Assembly: GCA_020436935.1 (NCBI GenBank)
Contig: JAGQWX010000004.1
Span: forward strand, 53,226 to 117,225
Source: Saprospiraceae bacterium
Lineage (GTDB): Bacteria > Bacteroidota > Bacteroidia > Chitinophagales > Saprospiraceae
Length of the DNA: 64,000 nucleotides
Direction of reading: 5' to 3'
Below the pieces are notes generated by a model, which was given only the letters and a program-made list of their open reading frames with translations, was not told the origin of the DNA and searched no databases. Shown here in pieces: positions 8,542 through 17,187 of this stretch (position 1 is the stretch's first letter; each line of letters opens with the position of its first letter). The position numbers and the translations under genes are program-made.

Positions 8542-10436
8542 ATCAGGGTACTCATTTGGAAGCGCAATTTGATGATTTGTTGCAGATCATTGATGGGATC
8601 AAAACAATTGCGCAGCATTACCCGCTGAAATTTATCCAGTTCGTTGGGTTTGATGTACCTGCCATTGGAGTTGGTAGCGAGGCCATTTTCAGCCCTAAAC
8701 CTCATCAAAGTTTCATACGCATCTGAAGCGAGAAGGTATACATCTTTGTTGGGTTTGTCGAGTTCAGCCAGGGCTTTAAATCGCTCTGAAGTATTGTTGA
8801 TTTTCGGTACTTTCTGTACCAAAACCAGGAGCCTTGCAGCGTCGGTGAGTGGCAACATGGCCCTTTGTTTGATATCAAAGGCATCCTTGTGTTCCCCATT
8901 TCTTTCCACAACAAAATTTCTGAAAAACGTAAGGGGTGGGGGATTGAGCAAAGCATTCTTCGCCAATAAATTTAGGAAAGGTGCCGCCCTGTCTATGATG
9001 CTGAAAATGTATTCTGTCAGTTGCGTCGTCAGATCAGGATTGCCAATGATCTTCCTGTAATCCAGGAAAATGGTGGTATGTAAAATTTCTTCCTGCCCCG
9101 GATTGAGAATCCACTCTCCGAAAGTATGTTTCCAGTCGTCAAAAGACATGCACCACTTTGGATTGCTGGCCATCATATCTGCCGGACAATACTCATAACC
9201 GATGCTTGCCAATTTCATGGTCACAGACCTGGCAAGCGCAAGATATTTTCCTTTTGTTATCTCAGGATCTTCACCTTCAACGGCTTTATAAATAAGACCG
9301 CTGTCCTGGTCTGTGCGCAACAATTGTTCCTTCCGACCTTCACTGCCAAGCGAAATCCAGCTGAATTCTTCTTCATTGTAATCATGCTCCTCAATTTCTT
9401 CCATGCTGCCTCTGATGCATGCTTTGATGATCTGATCGTTGATTTCGGTAATGATTTCTATGAGATAGTCCATAGATATTTCCCGCTCCAGATAATACCT
9501 GAGCAACTGATCGGTGGCATCGCGCAGTTGTTTTAGCCTTACAGGATCCCTGGTTTTTCTGATCTGTTTGATGATGATGGCAGGGTTGTTGTTTTCTGCG
9601 AGCACCAGATCCTGATTCGTCAGCATGCCGATGGGTTTGCTGTTGGTAGTTCCATCCTCAGTGATGAGTACATGGCTGATTCTGCGTCTGATCATTTGTA
9701 TCTGTACCTCAGCAACGGTTACCGTTTTTTTCATGCAGTACACCGGACTGATCATGATGCTGCTGATCAGGCTCTTTCTTTTGATGTTGCCGGCGACAAC
9801 TTTCTCCCGCAAATCTTTATCCGTCACAATGCCAATAGGAAGACCACCATCATCTATGATGATTAAAGAATTGACATTCATTTTATTCATCAGCAATGCT
9901 GCATCTTTTATGGATAAATCTCCCTTGCAACTTACAGGCACGTTCATCTCCTGAAAGTTTTCTATGCCAGAAAGAGAAGGGTCAAACTTATTGGCCTTAA
10001 TCACCTGGGTACTCGCTACTCTCTTTTCAAGCGTGCCTGCAAAAACGGAGGCTACATACAAGGCAAATCTGGCATTTCTGGAAAGCAGAGGCTTCAGCAA
10101 ATCCGTTTTAAGCGTATACAAAATGCAGTCCTCAGACGCCTCTGCTGTAAACACATATTCTGAGTCAGTCAACAGCGGTCTCAGCCCAAACAAATCTCCT
10201 TCATCGCAGGTTTCGACCAAAATATTTCGGGCCTTGTTGGACAAAGAAACAGCTCCTTTGTTTACCACATAAATGACAGGGTGGGGGGCAGTATTTTCTT
10301 CATAAATGGTTTCACCTTTCTCAAAGAACTTTACCACGACTTTTCCGGAAATGCCAAATAGTTCGTCCTTTTCCAAATAGCTGAAAGGCGGAAATTCCTT
10401 GAGGAAGTCGTTGATGCGGTGTACAATCTCATTCAT
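8538..10436 (-). CDS. cNMP-binding/CBS/DUF294 nucleotidyltransferase-like protein
   Basis: A 632-aa cytosolic multidomain protein. In order: a cyclic-nucleotide-binding fold (about 15-140), paired CBS domains (about 165-290), a DUF294 nucleotidyltransferase-like domain with GSEGRKEQLLRTDQDSG (about 362-378; the GS...D-x-D pattern of the Pol-beta superfamily is intact) and a helical DUF294 C-terminal domain. The family is annotated as a putative signal-transduction protein; CBS and cNMP domains suggest control by nucleotides. The reaction is not established. It is co-translated with the DnaQ-type exonuclease (4-bp overlap). In proteobacteria similar pairs sit beside acetate or solute symporters; none is seen here. 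Confidence 0.88.
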   Translation of the reverse strand: MNEIVHRINDFLKEFPPFSYLEKDELFGISGKVVVKFFEKGETIYEENTAPHPVIYVVNKGAVSLSNKARNILVETCDEGDLFGLRPLLTDSEYVFTAEASEDCILYTLKTDLLKPLLSRNARFALYVASVFAGTLEKRVASTQVIKANKFDPSLSGIENFQEMNVPVSCKGDLSIKDAALLMNKMNVNSLIIIDDGGLPIGIVTDKDLREKVVAGNIKRKSLISSIMISPVYCMKKTVTVAEVQIQMIRRRISHVLITEDGTTNSKPIGMLTNQDLVLAENNNPAIIIKQIRKTRDPVRLKQLRDATDQLLRYYLEREISMDYLIEIITEINDQIIKACIRGSMEEIEEHDYNEEEFSWISLGSEGRKEQLLRTDQDSGLIYKAVEGEDPEITKGKYLALARSVTMKLASIGYEYCPADMMASNPKWCMSFDDWKHTFGEWILNPGQEEILHTTIFLDYRKIIGNPDLTTQLTEYIFSIIDRAAPFLNLLAKNALLNPPPLTFFRNFVVERNGEHKDAFDIKQRAMLPLTDAARLLVLVQKVPKINNTSERFKALAELDKPNKDVYLLASDAYETLMRFRAENGLATNSNGRYIKPNELDKFQRVMLRNCFDPINDLQQIIKLRFQMSTLI

Positions 10437-10702
10437 GGCTTAGATCAAACTTGGAGAAGCAAAGTAATAAAATATGGATGGAAGTGGAAATAGATAAGAA
10501 GTAATAACTTTCAAAGAAAGTGTAAAGTACAAAATCTTTAAGCTTCAGAAAATGCTATGAATCCAGGTGAAATATTTTAGTCTTCCGATCGGGCTCATAT
10601 ATTGCTGAGATTTAACATAAATCCACTTCTATAAAAGGAACCTAATTATAAAGCCAAATGTTACGTTTAACATTAAATAGCTTCATACATAATTCATACA
10701 AA

Positions 10703-10957
10703 ATGTATACAATTCAATTGAGAAATTTGCCTAAAGATATCTATGATGGAATCAAAAAAGCTGCAGAAGACTCCAGGAGATCCATGACTCAGGAAGTGAT
10801 TTTAGCCATAGAAAATCATTTAGCAAATAAACAAAATCAAAAGGATGAGTTAGCCCGTAAAAAAGAATTACTTTCTTCATTGGTTTTGCTCCATGATAAA
10901 ACTCCATTGCCCAATGTGGGTAAAATTAAGGATTGGATAGAAGAAGGCAGAAAATGA
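10703..10957 (+). CDS. Ribbon-helix-helix antitoxin (VapB/FitA-like)
   Basis: An 84-aa protein beginning MYTIQLRNLPKD, a typical ribbon-helix-helix start with a beta-strand, then two helices (EDSRRSMTQEVILAIENHL). The C-terminal 40 residues are charged and would wrap the toxin. I prefer this ATG to one 45 bp upstream because the RHH strand normally begins at the first residues. The short inverted repeat ATACA-AAA-TGTAT (10696-10708) overlaps the start codon and is a possible autoregulatory site. The stop overlaps the toxin start as ATGA. Confidence 0.8.
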   Translation: MYTIQLRNLPKDIYDGIKKAAEDSRRSMTQEVILAIENHLANKQNQKDELARKKELLSSLVLLHDKTPLPNVGKIKDWIEEGRK

Positions 10958-11361
10958 ATAGCATTGTCGTTGACACAAATGTCCTGGTCACCATACTTGT
11001 GAACCCCACTGAAAAATTAGTCAATTTTTGTACCGGTCATGATATGCATACCCCAAACTTATTGAAATTAGAGCTTGTCAATGTGTTGAGGAAATATCAT
11101 ACACTTCAAAATTTACCCCTTGAAATTGTATTGGATTATTTAACAAAAGGCTATGGCTTAATATCTGAATTTTACCCAAATGAAGATGTTTTAGAAAACG
11201 CTATCAAATTTTCCTTTGAATTAAATCATCCCATTTACGATTGCATTTATTTGGCATTAGCACAAGAATTGAACATGCCTTTTGTATCTCAAGACAAACG
11301 ATTGATTGTCAAAGCGAAGACACTTGGTATTAAAGGATTGATTTTAGATGATATCATTTGA
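10954..11361 (+). CDS. vapC: PIN-domain toxin ribonuclease (VapC-like)
   Basis: A 135-aa PIN-domain protein with the four acidic metal-binding residues of VapC-type RNases: D7 (VVDTNV), E40 (LELVNVL), D96 (IYDCIYLALA) and D114 (SQDKRL). VapC toxins cleave tRNA or rRNA when the antitoxin is lost. The start codon shares ATGA with the antitoxin stop; the earlier in-frame ATG at 10933 would add seven residues before the domain and is unlikely. The pair sits alone between housekeeping genes, as is common for horizontally acquired toxin-antitoxin modules. Confidence 0.88.
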   Translation: MNSIVVDTNVLVTILVNPTEKLVNFCTGHDMHTPNLLKLELVNVLRKYHTLQNLPLEIVLDYLTKGYGLISEFYPNEDVLENAIKFSFELNHPIYDCIYLALAQELNMPFVSQDKRLIVKAKTLGIKGLILDDII

Positions 11362-11444
11362 ATGCATTCACCAGATAAGAAAACTTTTCTTATTTCTATT
11401 GTGCCTGCAATGGATTTGGTTTAATCAGGTCAAACAATTGCATG

Positions 11445-11467
11445 ATTGCTTACCTGAGGTAATCAAT
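11445..11467. promoter_or_regulatory. 23-bp palindrome upstream of M28 peptidase gene (candidate operator)
   Basis: The arms ATTGCTTACCT and AGGTAATCAAT flank a single central G and pair with one mismatch. A one-base loop makes a stable RNA hairpin unlikely, so a dimeric regulator site is the better reading. It lies about 20 bp before TTTG (11486-11493) and about 50 bp before TATTATTTG (11517-11525), a weak match to the Bacteroidota promoter, and about 140 bp before the peptidase ATG. Confidence 0.35.
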
Positions 11468-11603
11468 AAGCAAAAATCTTTTATATTTGTTTGAATTGTT
11501 CCCCCTCACCATATGCTATTATTTGTGCCTTTTTATTCTTGCACGAATTTTTATATGACTACCTAATCTTTATTTATACAAACCAAATCAAATACAACTA
11601 AAA

Positions 11604-13208
11604 ATGAAGAAACTAAATTTACATGTGCTGCTCTTGTTCATGATTTTGTCCGGTACCATGTTTGCCCAGTCAGATGCCGCTACGGACATCAACAAAATCA
11701 TCAGAAAGCATGGCATGGAACAGAGCAAGGTGGCAGAAATATCATCAATGATATGCGATGTTCATGGCCCGAGACTCAGTGGTTCTCAAGGATTGGCCGA
11801 TGCCAGAAAATGGGCAGAATCAACACTCAAAGAATGGGGCATGGCCAATGTAAAGCAGGAAGCCTGGGGACCTTTTGGAAGAGGTTGGGAATTGAAGCAT
11901 TTTGAAATGCACGCCAGTAGTCCTCAATACTGGCAGGTTATTGCTTACCCTAAAGCCTGGTCGCCTTCCACCAAAGGACTGGTCTCTGGTGAAGTCATCT
12001 ACATCGAAGCTACTGAAGAGGCAGATCTTGAAAAATACAAAGGTAAACTCAAAGGTAAGTTTGTCCTTTTTGATCCAAAAAGAGAGACCAAAGAATGGTT
12101 TGAATCTTCTGCTTCAAGATACGATGCCGACAGATTGCTCAAATTGGCCAATGAGGGTGCTCCCGTTCCACGACCAAGGAGGAACTGGAACAACCTGGGC
12201 GGCATGACTTTCAATAAGGTATTGTGGAAATTTCTCTATGATGAGCAACCACTCGCTGTTTTGGACAGGGGAAGTAAAGGCGATCTCGGGACTGTCTTTG
12301 TATCCGGTGCAAGAGTGAGCAATGAAGATAACGTCAGGGCATACGACGAGCAAGCCATGATTGTTCCTCAGGCTACTCTGGCCGTTGAGCACTACAACAG
12401 GCTGATGCGATTGCTTGAAAAAGGAGTTACTCCCAAAATATCTATGGAAATTAAGGCCGAATATCAAAGTCCGGCGAAGGGAATGGAATACAATGTCCTT
12501 GCTGAAATTCCCGGTACTGATCTGAAGGACGAGGTCGTCATGTTTGGTGCTCACTTTGACAGCTGGCACACAGGTACAGGTGCGACCGACAACGGAGCTG
12601 GTTCATCTGTGATGATGGAAGCTGCCAGAATTCTCCTGGAGACCATCAAAGAAAGCGGAATTCAGCCCCGCAGGACACTTAGGCTGGCTCTGTGGACCGG
12701 CGAAGAACAAGGTTTGTATGGCTCGGCCAACTATGTGCGTGAGCATCTGGCTGAAACTGAACCAGGAGGCTGGATTCCTAAAGCATTAAAACCTGAACAT
12801 GAAAAAATTTCAGCCTATTACAACCTCGACAATGGAACCGGCAAAATACGGGGCATCTACGCTCAGGGCAACCAGGCGGTGGTACCGATTTTCAGACCAT
12901 GGCTCGATGAATTTAAAGATCTTGACGCTGCAACCATCTCCCTGGCGAATACAGGAGGTACCGACCATTTGCCTTTCGACGGTGTTGGAATACCGGGTTT
13001 TCAATTCATTCAGGAACCTATTGCTTATTTCAACAGTACCCACCATTCCAACATGGACAACTGGGATCATTTGATAGAGGCAGACTTGAAACAAGCTGCA
13101 ACCATCATTGCCAGCTTTGTGTGGAATACTTCGCAAAGAGATGAAAAACTTCCCCGCAAGGCACTGGAAATTGAGAACCAGGCCAGCTCTCAAGGTTCGA
13201 ATAAATAG
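11604..13208 (+). CDS. Secreted M28 family metallopeptidase
   Basis: A 534-aa protein with a Sec signal peptide (hydrophobic stretch ending near FAQ, residue 22), then a PA-like insert (about 110-240) and an M28 zinc peptidase domain. Metal and catalytic residues are visible: H317 (GAHFDSWH), D329 (GATDNGAG), E367/E368 (WTGEEQ), an Asp in YYNLDNG and a His in STHHSNMD. M28 enzymes are aminopeptidases or carboxypeptidases using two zinc ions. No type IX sorting tail is seen, so it is probably periplasmic or loosely exported. It appears monocistronic; the next gene is 480 bp away across a small mobile element. Confidence 0.93.
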   Translation: MKKLNLHVLLLFMILSGTMFAQSDAATDINKIIRKHGMEQSKVAEISSMICDVHGPRLSGSQGLADARKWAESTLKEWGMANVKQEAWGPFGRGWELKHFEMHASSPQYWQVIAYPKAWSPSTKGLVSGEVIYIEATEEADLEKYKGKLKGKFVLFDPKRETKEWFESSASRYDADRLLKLANEGAPVPRPRRNWNNLGGMTFNKVLWKFLYDEQPLAVLDRGSKGDLGTVFVSGARVSNEDNVRAYDEQAMIVPQATLAVEHYNRLMRLLEKGVTPKISMEIKAEYQSPAKGMEYNVLAEIPGTDLKDEVVMFGAHFDSWHTGTGATDNGAGSSVMMEAARILLETIKESGIQPRRTLRLALWTGEEQGLYGSANYVREHLAETEPGGWIPKALKPEHEKISAYYNLDNGTGKIRGIYAQGNQAVVPIFRPWLDEFKDLDAATISLANTGGTDHLPFDGVGIPGFQFIQEPIAYFNSTHHSNMDNWDHLIEADLKQAATIIASFVWNTSQRDEKLPRKALEIENQASSQGSNK

Positions 13209-13371
13209 TCCAGAAATTTCTTCAAAAGGTGGAAAATGATGCTAATATCAGCAAGAATTGTTCAAGGCATAAAATAAATTGTTTTGAAAAAAGTTTGATG
13301 TTATACAGTACAAAAGCACAATTCCTTCCTTATAGATTTAAATCATTGAATGAAGGAGAGGATTGGCTTTA

Positions 13372-13542
13372 TATACTACTCGGAAAATGGATTGACCATT
13401 TCAATTGTGAATACTAAAAAGCAAAGTTCATGGCAGAAAACGCAGACGGAGTGGGTACTCCGGCGAGGCTTTCTAACGCAGTCCCTACACTATGTAGGGA
13501 TTGGTAGCAATTTAGTGGTCAAATCTATTTCCGAGTAGTATT
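13372..13542. mobile_element. MITE-like element, copy 1 (171 bp)
   Basis: The ends are inverted repeats: 13373-13398 (ATACTACTCGGAAAATGG...) and 13516-13541, 26 bp long with four mismatches. Inside, CGGAGT-GGGT-ACTCCG (13447-13462) forms a 6-bp stem, and TCCCTACA-CTA-TGTAGGGA (13482-13500) an 8-bp stem. The interior words GGCAGAAAAC and GCGAGGCTTTCTAACG recur in copy 2 (opposite strand). No protein is encoded. It is read as a non-autonomous element of the same family as 16918-17148 and 26308-26483. Confidence 0.75.
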
Positions 13543-13555
13543 AGTATTTTATTTT

Positions 13556-13596
13556 AATGTGAAAGGGGCATTCGACTTGAAAGCCTCTTTCACATT
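13556..13596. promoter_or_regulatory. 14-bp-stem inverted repeat upstream of DUF1800 gene
   Basis: AATGTGAAAGGGGC (13556-13569) pairs with GCCTCTTTCACATT (13583-13596), with one G-U pair and a 13-nt loop. No U-run follows on either strand, so a classical terminator is doubtful. It lies about 94 bp before the DUF1800 ATG and could act as a regulator site or a leader-RNA structure. Confidence 0.5.
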
Positions 13597-13689
13597 GAAA
13601 CAAAAAGCATAGACCATTAAACTTCGCCCCAAATTAATGATCAAAACACAATATCCCGGATACGTTAAACTACCTAAATCTCAAGCATT

Positions 13690-15324
13690 ATGGATAGAAG
13701 AAGCTTCCTGGTTGGCGCCAAAAACAACAAGTCGACAAAGACAAGTGTTGTCGCCGGACTCAACCCTTACAATGGCAAATGGGGCAAAGAAGAAGCCGCC
13801 CACCTTTTGAAAAGGGCCACATTCGTGACCACCTACGAAATGTTGACGGCTTCGGAGAAAGCAGGATTTCAGGTAACGATCGATACCCTTTTTGAAGACC
13901 TGCCTCTTCCCACACCACCCATCAATACCAACTTCAAAGATGATCCGGATGTTCCAATCGGTTCCACCTGGGTAGATAAAGGCTACTATGACCCCAATGT
14001 GAATCTTGACTCATATCGCTTCAGGTCGCTGTTCTCATGGACGATGGCGCGGTTGTTATCAGGTGAGGTAAACATTAGGGAGAAAATGGTCTTGTTTTGG
14101 CACAACCACTTTCCGATTTCCGACATCAACGATTCCAGGATGGTGTACAATTATATCACCCTGTTCAGATCAAATCCAACGGGCAATTTCCGCGAACTTG
14201 CCAAACAGATCACCATTGATTCTGCCATGTTGCGTTACCTCAATGGCAACCAGAACACAAAAAATGCGCCGAATGAAAACTATGCAAGAGAATTGCTGGA
14301 GCTTTTCACCATTGGTAAGGGCAACCAGGTCAGCCCGGGGGATTATTCCAACTATACAGAAGATGACGTCAAAGAATTGGCCAAAGCACTGACAGGTTGG
14401 AGGGATCCTGGTTTCCGAAAGGTGGATGTCAGTCCATTGTTCAGAGCCAATCAGCACGATACAACCACTAAAACCTTGTCCCATCGATTTGATGGAGCAA
14501 CAATAGCCAACGAAGGTATAGACGAATACAAAAGAGTCGTGGACATCATTTTCCAAAAAAGTGAAGTTGCCAGATTCATTTGCAGAAAATTGTACAGGTA
14601 CTTCGTGACATCACAGATAGATGCGACCGCAGAATCAGAAGTCATTGCCCCGATGTCAGAAATTTTAATGGCCAATGATTACAACATCAAACCAGCCTTA
14701 AAGGCGCTATTGTCGTCAGAACACTTTTTTGATGCATCGTTCAGGGGTTGCCTCATCAAACACCCCATGGAATTTCTAACCCAATCCTTTGGTGGATTAA
14801 AAGGCACTTTGCCTACAACAAATATCGACACCTTTTACAGGGCCAATTACAACCTTTTTACAGCATTGGTGCCCTTGCAGATGGTGTACTTTGATGTACC
14901 AAGTGTGGCCGGCTGGAAGGCCTGGTATCAGGAGCCCCAATTCACACAATCCTGGCTCAATTCTGTGACTATGCCCAAACGCAAGCAAATTACGGACGCT
15001 TTTGCTCAGCCCAATTTTAACTCAGGCAATATCAGGTATGACATCGCTGGAATAGAATTGGTGGAAGAATTGGATAATCCACTCGATATCTACGTCATCA
15101 TCAAAGAATTTGCGAAGCTGCTGTTTGTAAAACCACTGGATGACAACCAGGTTCAGGCCATCAGAGATGTGGTGTTGCCGGGCTTACCAGATTATGAATG
15201 GCCCTATGAATACAATGAATACCTTAAAAACAAAAACGACAAAGCTACCCGGGATGCCATAGACCTCAAGGTGAGGATTATGCTTTTGTATATGATGCGC
15301 ATGCCTGAATATCAAATGATCTAA
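13690..15324 (+). CDS. DUF1800 family protein
   Basis: A 544-aa protein with the DUF1800 signature NENYARELLELFTIG near residue 200 and the surrounding conserved helical segments (MVLFWHNHF, KALTGWR). DUF1800 proteins have no established biochemical role. The N-terminus starts MDRRSFLVG, resembling a degenerate Tat-type leader (RRSFL) but without a clear hydrophobic core, so export is uncertain. It is followed 16 bp later by a DUF1501 gene; the DUF1800-DUF1501 pair is conserved across many bacteria and implies a joint function. Confidence 0.9.
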   Translation: MDRRSFLVGAKNNKSTKTSVVAGLNPYNGKWGKEEAAHLLKRATFVTTYEMLTASEKAGFQVTIDTLFEDLPLPTPPINTNFKDDPDVPIGSTWVDKGYYDPNVNLDSYRFRSLFSWTMARLLSGEVNIREKMVLFWHNHFPISDINDSRMVYNYITLFRSNPTGNFRELAKQITIDSAMLRYLNGNQNTKNAPNENYARELLELFTIGKGNQVSPGDYSNYTEDDVKELAKALTGWRDPGFRKVDVSPLFRANQHDTTTKTLSHRFDGATIANEGIDEYKRVVDIIFQKSEVARFICRKLYRYFVTSQIDATAESEVIAPMSEILMANDYNIKPALKALLSSEHFFDASFRGCLIKHPMEFLTQSFGGLKGTLPTTNIDTFYRANYNLFTALVPLQMVYFDVPSVAGWKAWYQEPQFTQSWLNSVTMPKRKQITDAFAQPNFNSGNIRYDIAGIELVEELDNPLDIYVIIKEFAKLLFVKPLDDNQVQAIRDVVLPGLPDYEWPYEYNEYLKNKNDKATRDAIDLKVRIMLLYMMRMPEYQMI

Positions 15325-15340
15325 GCAAAACAAGGAAGAA

Positions 15341-16888
15341 ATGAAAAGAAGAACTTTTATTCAGACCAGCTCTATCATGACTTTACCTGTTGTTTTGGGT
15401 GGGGTAGAAGTCACCGCGATCAAAAAATCAAGGCTTACAGAGCTGATACAGGGAGACAGCGATAAAGTATTGGTTTTGATACAATTGAATGGAGGCAATG
15501 ATGGTTTGAATACCTTTATTCCCATCGACCAGAACGACCAACTGGCCAACCTCAGACCGCAGATATTTATCCCGAAAAATAAGACCCTTAAGATATCGGA
15601 TAAAAATGCCTTTCATCCGGCCATGACCGGCTTCAGAAACATGTTCAACGAAGGTCTGATCACCCCCATCCAAAGTGTGGGTTATCCCGACCAAAACAGA
15701 TCACATTTCAGGTCAACAGATATCTGGGTGACTGCAACGGATTCAGACCAGTTTGTTTCTACAGGTTGGCTGGGCAGGTATTTTGATTTGAATTATCAGG
15801 GCTTTCCTGAACAATACCCCAACGATACTTACAAAGACCCATTTGCGATTACTTTGGGTTCTATAGTCTCTGAAACCTGCCAGGGTCCGGTCGCCAACTT
15901 CTCCTATGCCGTTGAATCTAAAGATGGCGTGCTTTCACTGGACGATACCATTTCGGGGACGACAGAACACAATGGCTGCTACGGAGGACAACTATCATTT
16001 GTCAAAGATGTAGTTAGGCAGACCAATGTTTATTCCGGCCAGGTACTCGATGCTTTTGATAAAGGCAACAATCAGGTGACATATCCCGACACAAGGCTTG
16101 CAGAAAACCTGAAGATTGTGGCCAACCTCATTTCCGGCGGATTGGGAACAAAAGTTTACGTCGTTTCACTTGGAGGTTTCGACACACACGCAGGGCAGGC
16201 AGATGGTACAGACACCGCTATGGGAGATCATGCTGAATTACTTGGCACACTTGCTGATGCCATACAGGCCTTCCAAAAGGATCTTGTTGCGCTGGGAATT
16301 GATAAAAGAGTGCTGGGTATGACCTTCTCAGAATTTGGCAGACAAATCAGGGGCAATGGTTCGTTCGGTACTGACCATGGCAATGCGGCCCCATTGTTTA
16401 TTTTTGGTTCGTGCGTCTCAGGCAGTATCATTGGCTCCAATCCTCAGATTGATCCGCAGACCCAGGTTCAGGAAGGAGTAGCCCTCCAATATGATTTCAG
16501 AAGCGTCTATGCTACCATATTGATGGACTGGTTTGGTGCAGATGCCTCAGCTATAGAAAATATACTCTTCAAGGATTTCACTAGGCTTCCATTTATTGCC
16601 GGTTGTCAGACAACTTCCTCAGAAACCCAGGAAATAACACTTAAAGCAACACTTGAACCCAATCCAGCTATTACACAGAGCAGATTGACGATGGAAAGCT
16701 CAGGAGATGCCGTTAACATTGTTATTTATGATGTCAGAGGATCAAGCATTAAAACGATTTGTAACAAAAAACTGGGGAAGGGTACACATGAAATCAATGT
16801 TGACGTTTCGGATCTTTCTGCCGGAGTCTACATCTTACACATTAGAGAAGGCATCAGACAGGAAAATCTGAGGATGATAAAGATATAA
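15341..16888 (+). CDS. DUF1501 family protein with type IX secretion sorting tail
   Basis: A 515-aa protein. It starts MKRRTFIQTSSIMTLPVVLGG, a Tat-like leader (KRRTFI), then a DUF1501 domain of the alkaline-phosphatase/sulfatase-like fold, with IQLNGGNDGLN near the start, RSHFRSTDIW, and TFSEFGRQIRGNGSFGTDHG near residue 330. The last ~80 residues (EPNPA..., VIYDVRGSSIKTI, LSAGVYILHI) form a Por_Secre_tail type A sorting domain, which directs surface display or secretion by the T9SS. The upstream partner DUF1800 lacks such a tail. The catalytic activity is unknown. Confidence 0.92.
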   Translation: MKRRTFIQTSSIMTLPVVLGGVEVTAIKKSRLTELIQGDSDKVLVLIQLNGGNDGLNTFIPIDQNDQLANLRPQIFIPKNKTLKISDKNAFHPAMTGFRNMFNEGLITPIQSVGYPDQNRSHFRSTDIWVTATDSDQFVSTGWLGRYFDLNYQGFPEQYPNDTYKDPFAITLGSIVSETCQGPVANFSYAVESKDGVLSLDDTISGTTEHNGCYGGQLSFVKDVVRQTNVYSGQVLDAFDKGNNQVTYPDTRLAENLKIVANLISGGLGTKVYVVSLGGFDTHAGQADGTDTAMGDHAELLGTLADAIQAFQKDLVALGIDKRVLGMTFSEFGRQIRGNGSFGTDHGNAAPLFIFGSCVSGSIIGSNPQIDPQTQVQEGVALQYDFRSVYATILMDWFGADASAIENILFKDFTRLPFIAGCQTTSSETQEITLKATLEPNPAITQSRLTMESSGDAVNIVIYDVRGSSIKTICNKKLGKGTHEINVDVSDLSAGVYILHIREGIRQENLRMIKI

Positions 16889-16917
16889 ATTGGACATTGA
16901 GTCAATAATCGCTGGAT

Positions 16918-17148
16918 TATATACTTATCGGAAATAGATTTGTGCACATAATCATTGTCAAAAATGCAAATCTCTTCGTTAGAAAGCCTCGCAATGAGGA
17001 GCGTAAAGAATTCATCGCAAATGAATTTAGCTCCGAACTGTGACCTCCGCGTCACAGCTATAACGTAGCTTTTTGAGTGTTTTCTGCCACGATCTTTGCA
17101 TTTTTGCCTTCATGATTAAAATGGACAATCCATTTTCCAATAAGTATA
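16918..17148. mobile_element. MITE-like element, copy 2 (231 bp)
   Basis: Inverted ends TATACTTATCGGAAATAG... (16918-16944) and ...CCAATAAGTATA (17122-17148) match over about 24 bp with a few mismatches. Relative to copy 1 it is reversed: the complementary strand carries GGCAGAAAAC and GCGAGGCTTTCTAACG. The centre has CTGTGAC-CTCCGC-GTCACAG (17038-17057), a 7-bp stem. The right end stops 39 bp before the ndh ATG; a TATTTTTG box (17150-17157) lies just outside the right end, so the insertion may shape that gene's promoter. Confidence 0.72.
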
Positions 17149-17187
17149 TTATTTTTGGTCACAGATCAAAATGCTTTTATCCGCTTT

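Noticed and set aside
11445-11467. Intrinsic terminator of vapC
   Set aside because: A one-base loop cannot form a normal hairpin, and the bases right after it (AAGCAAAAATC) are not a T-run.
13229-13538. Two overlapping 62-codon open frames downstream of the peptidase
   Set aside because: They run into and across the MITE-like element and show no signal peptide, domain or family resemblance.
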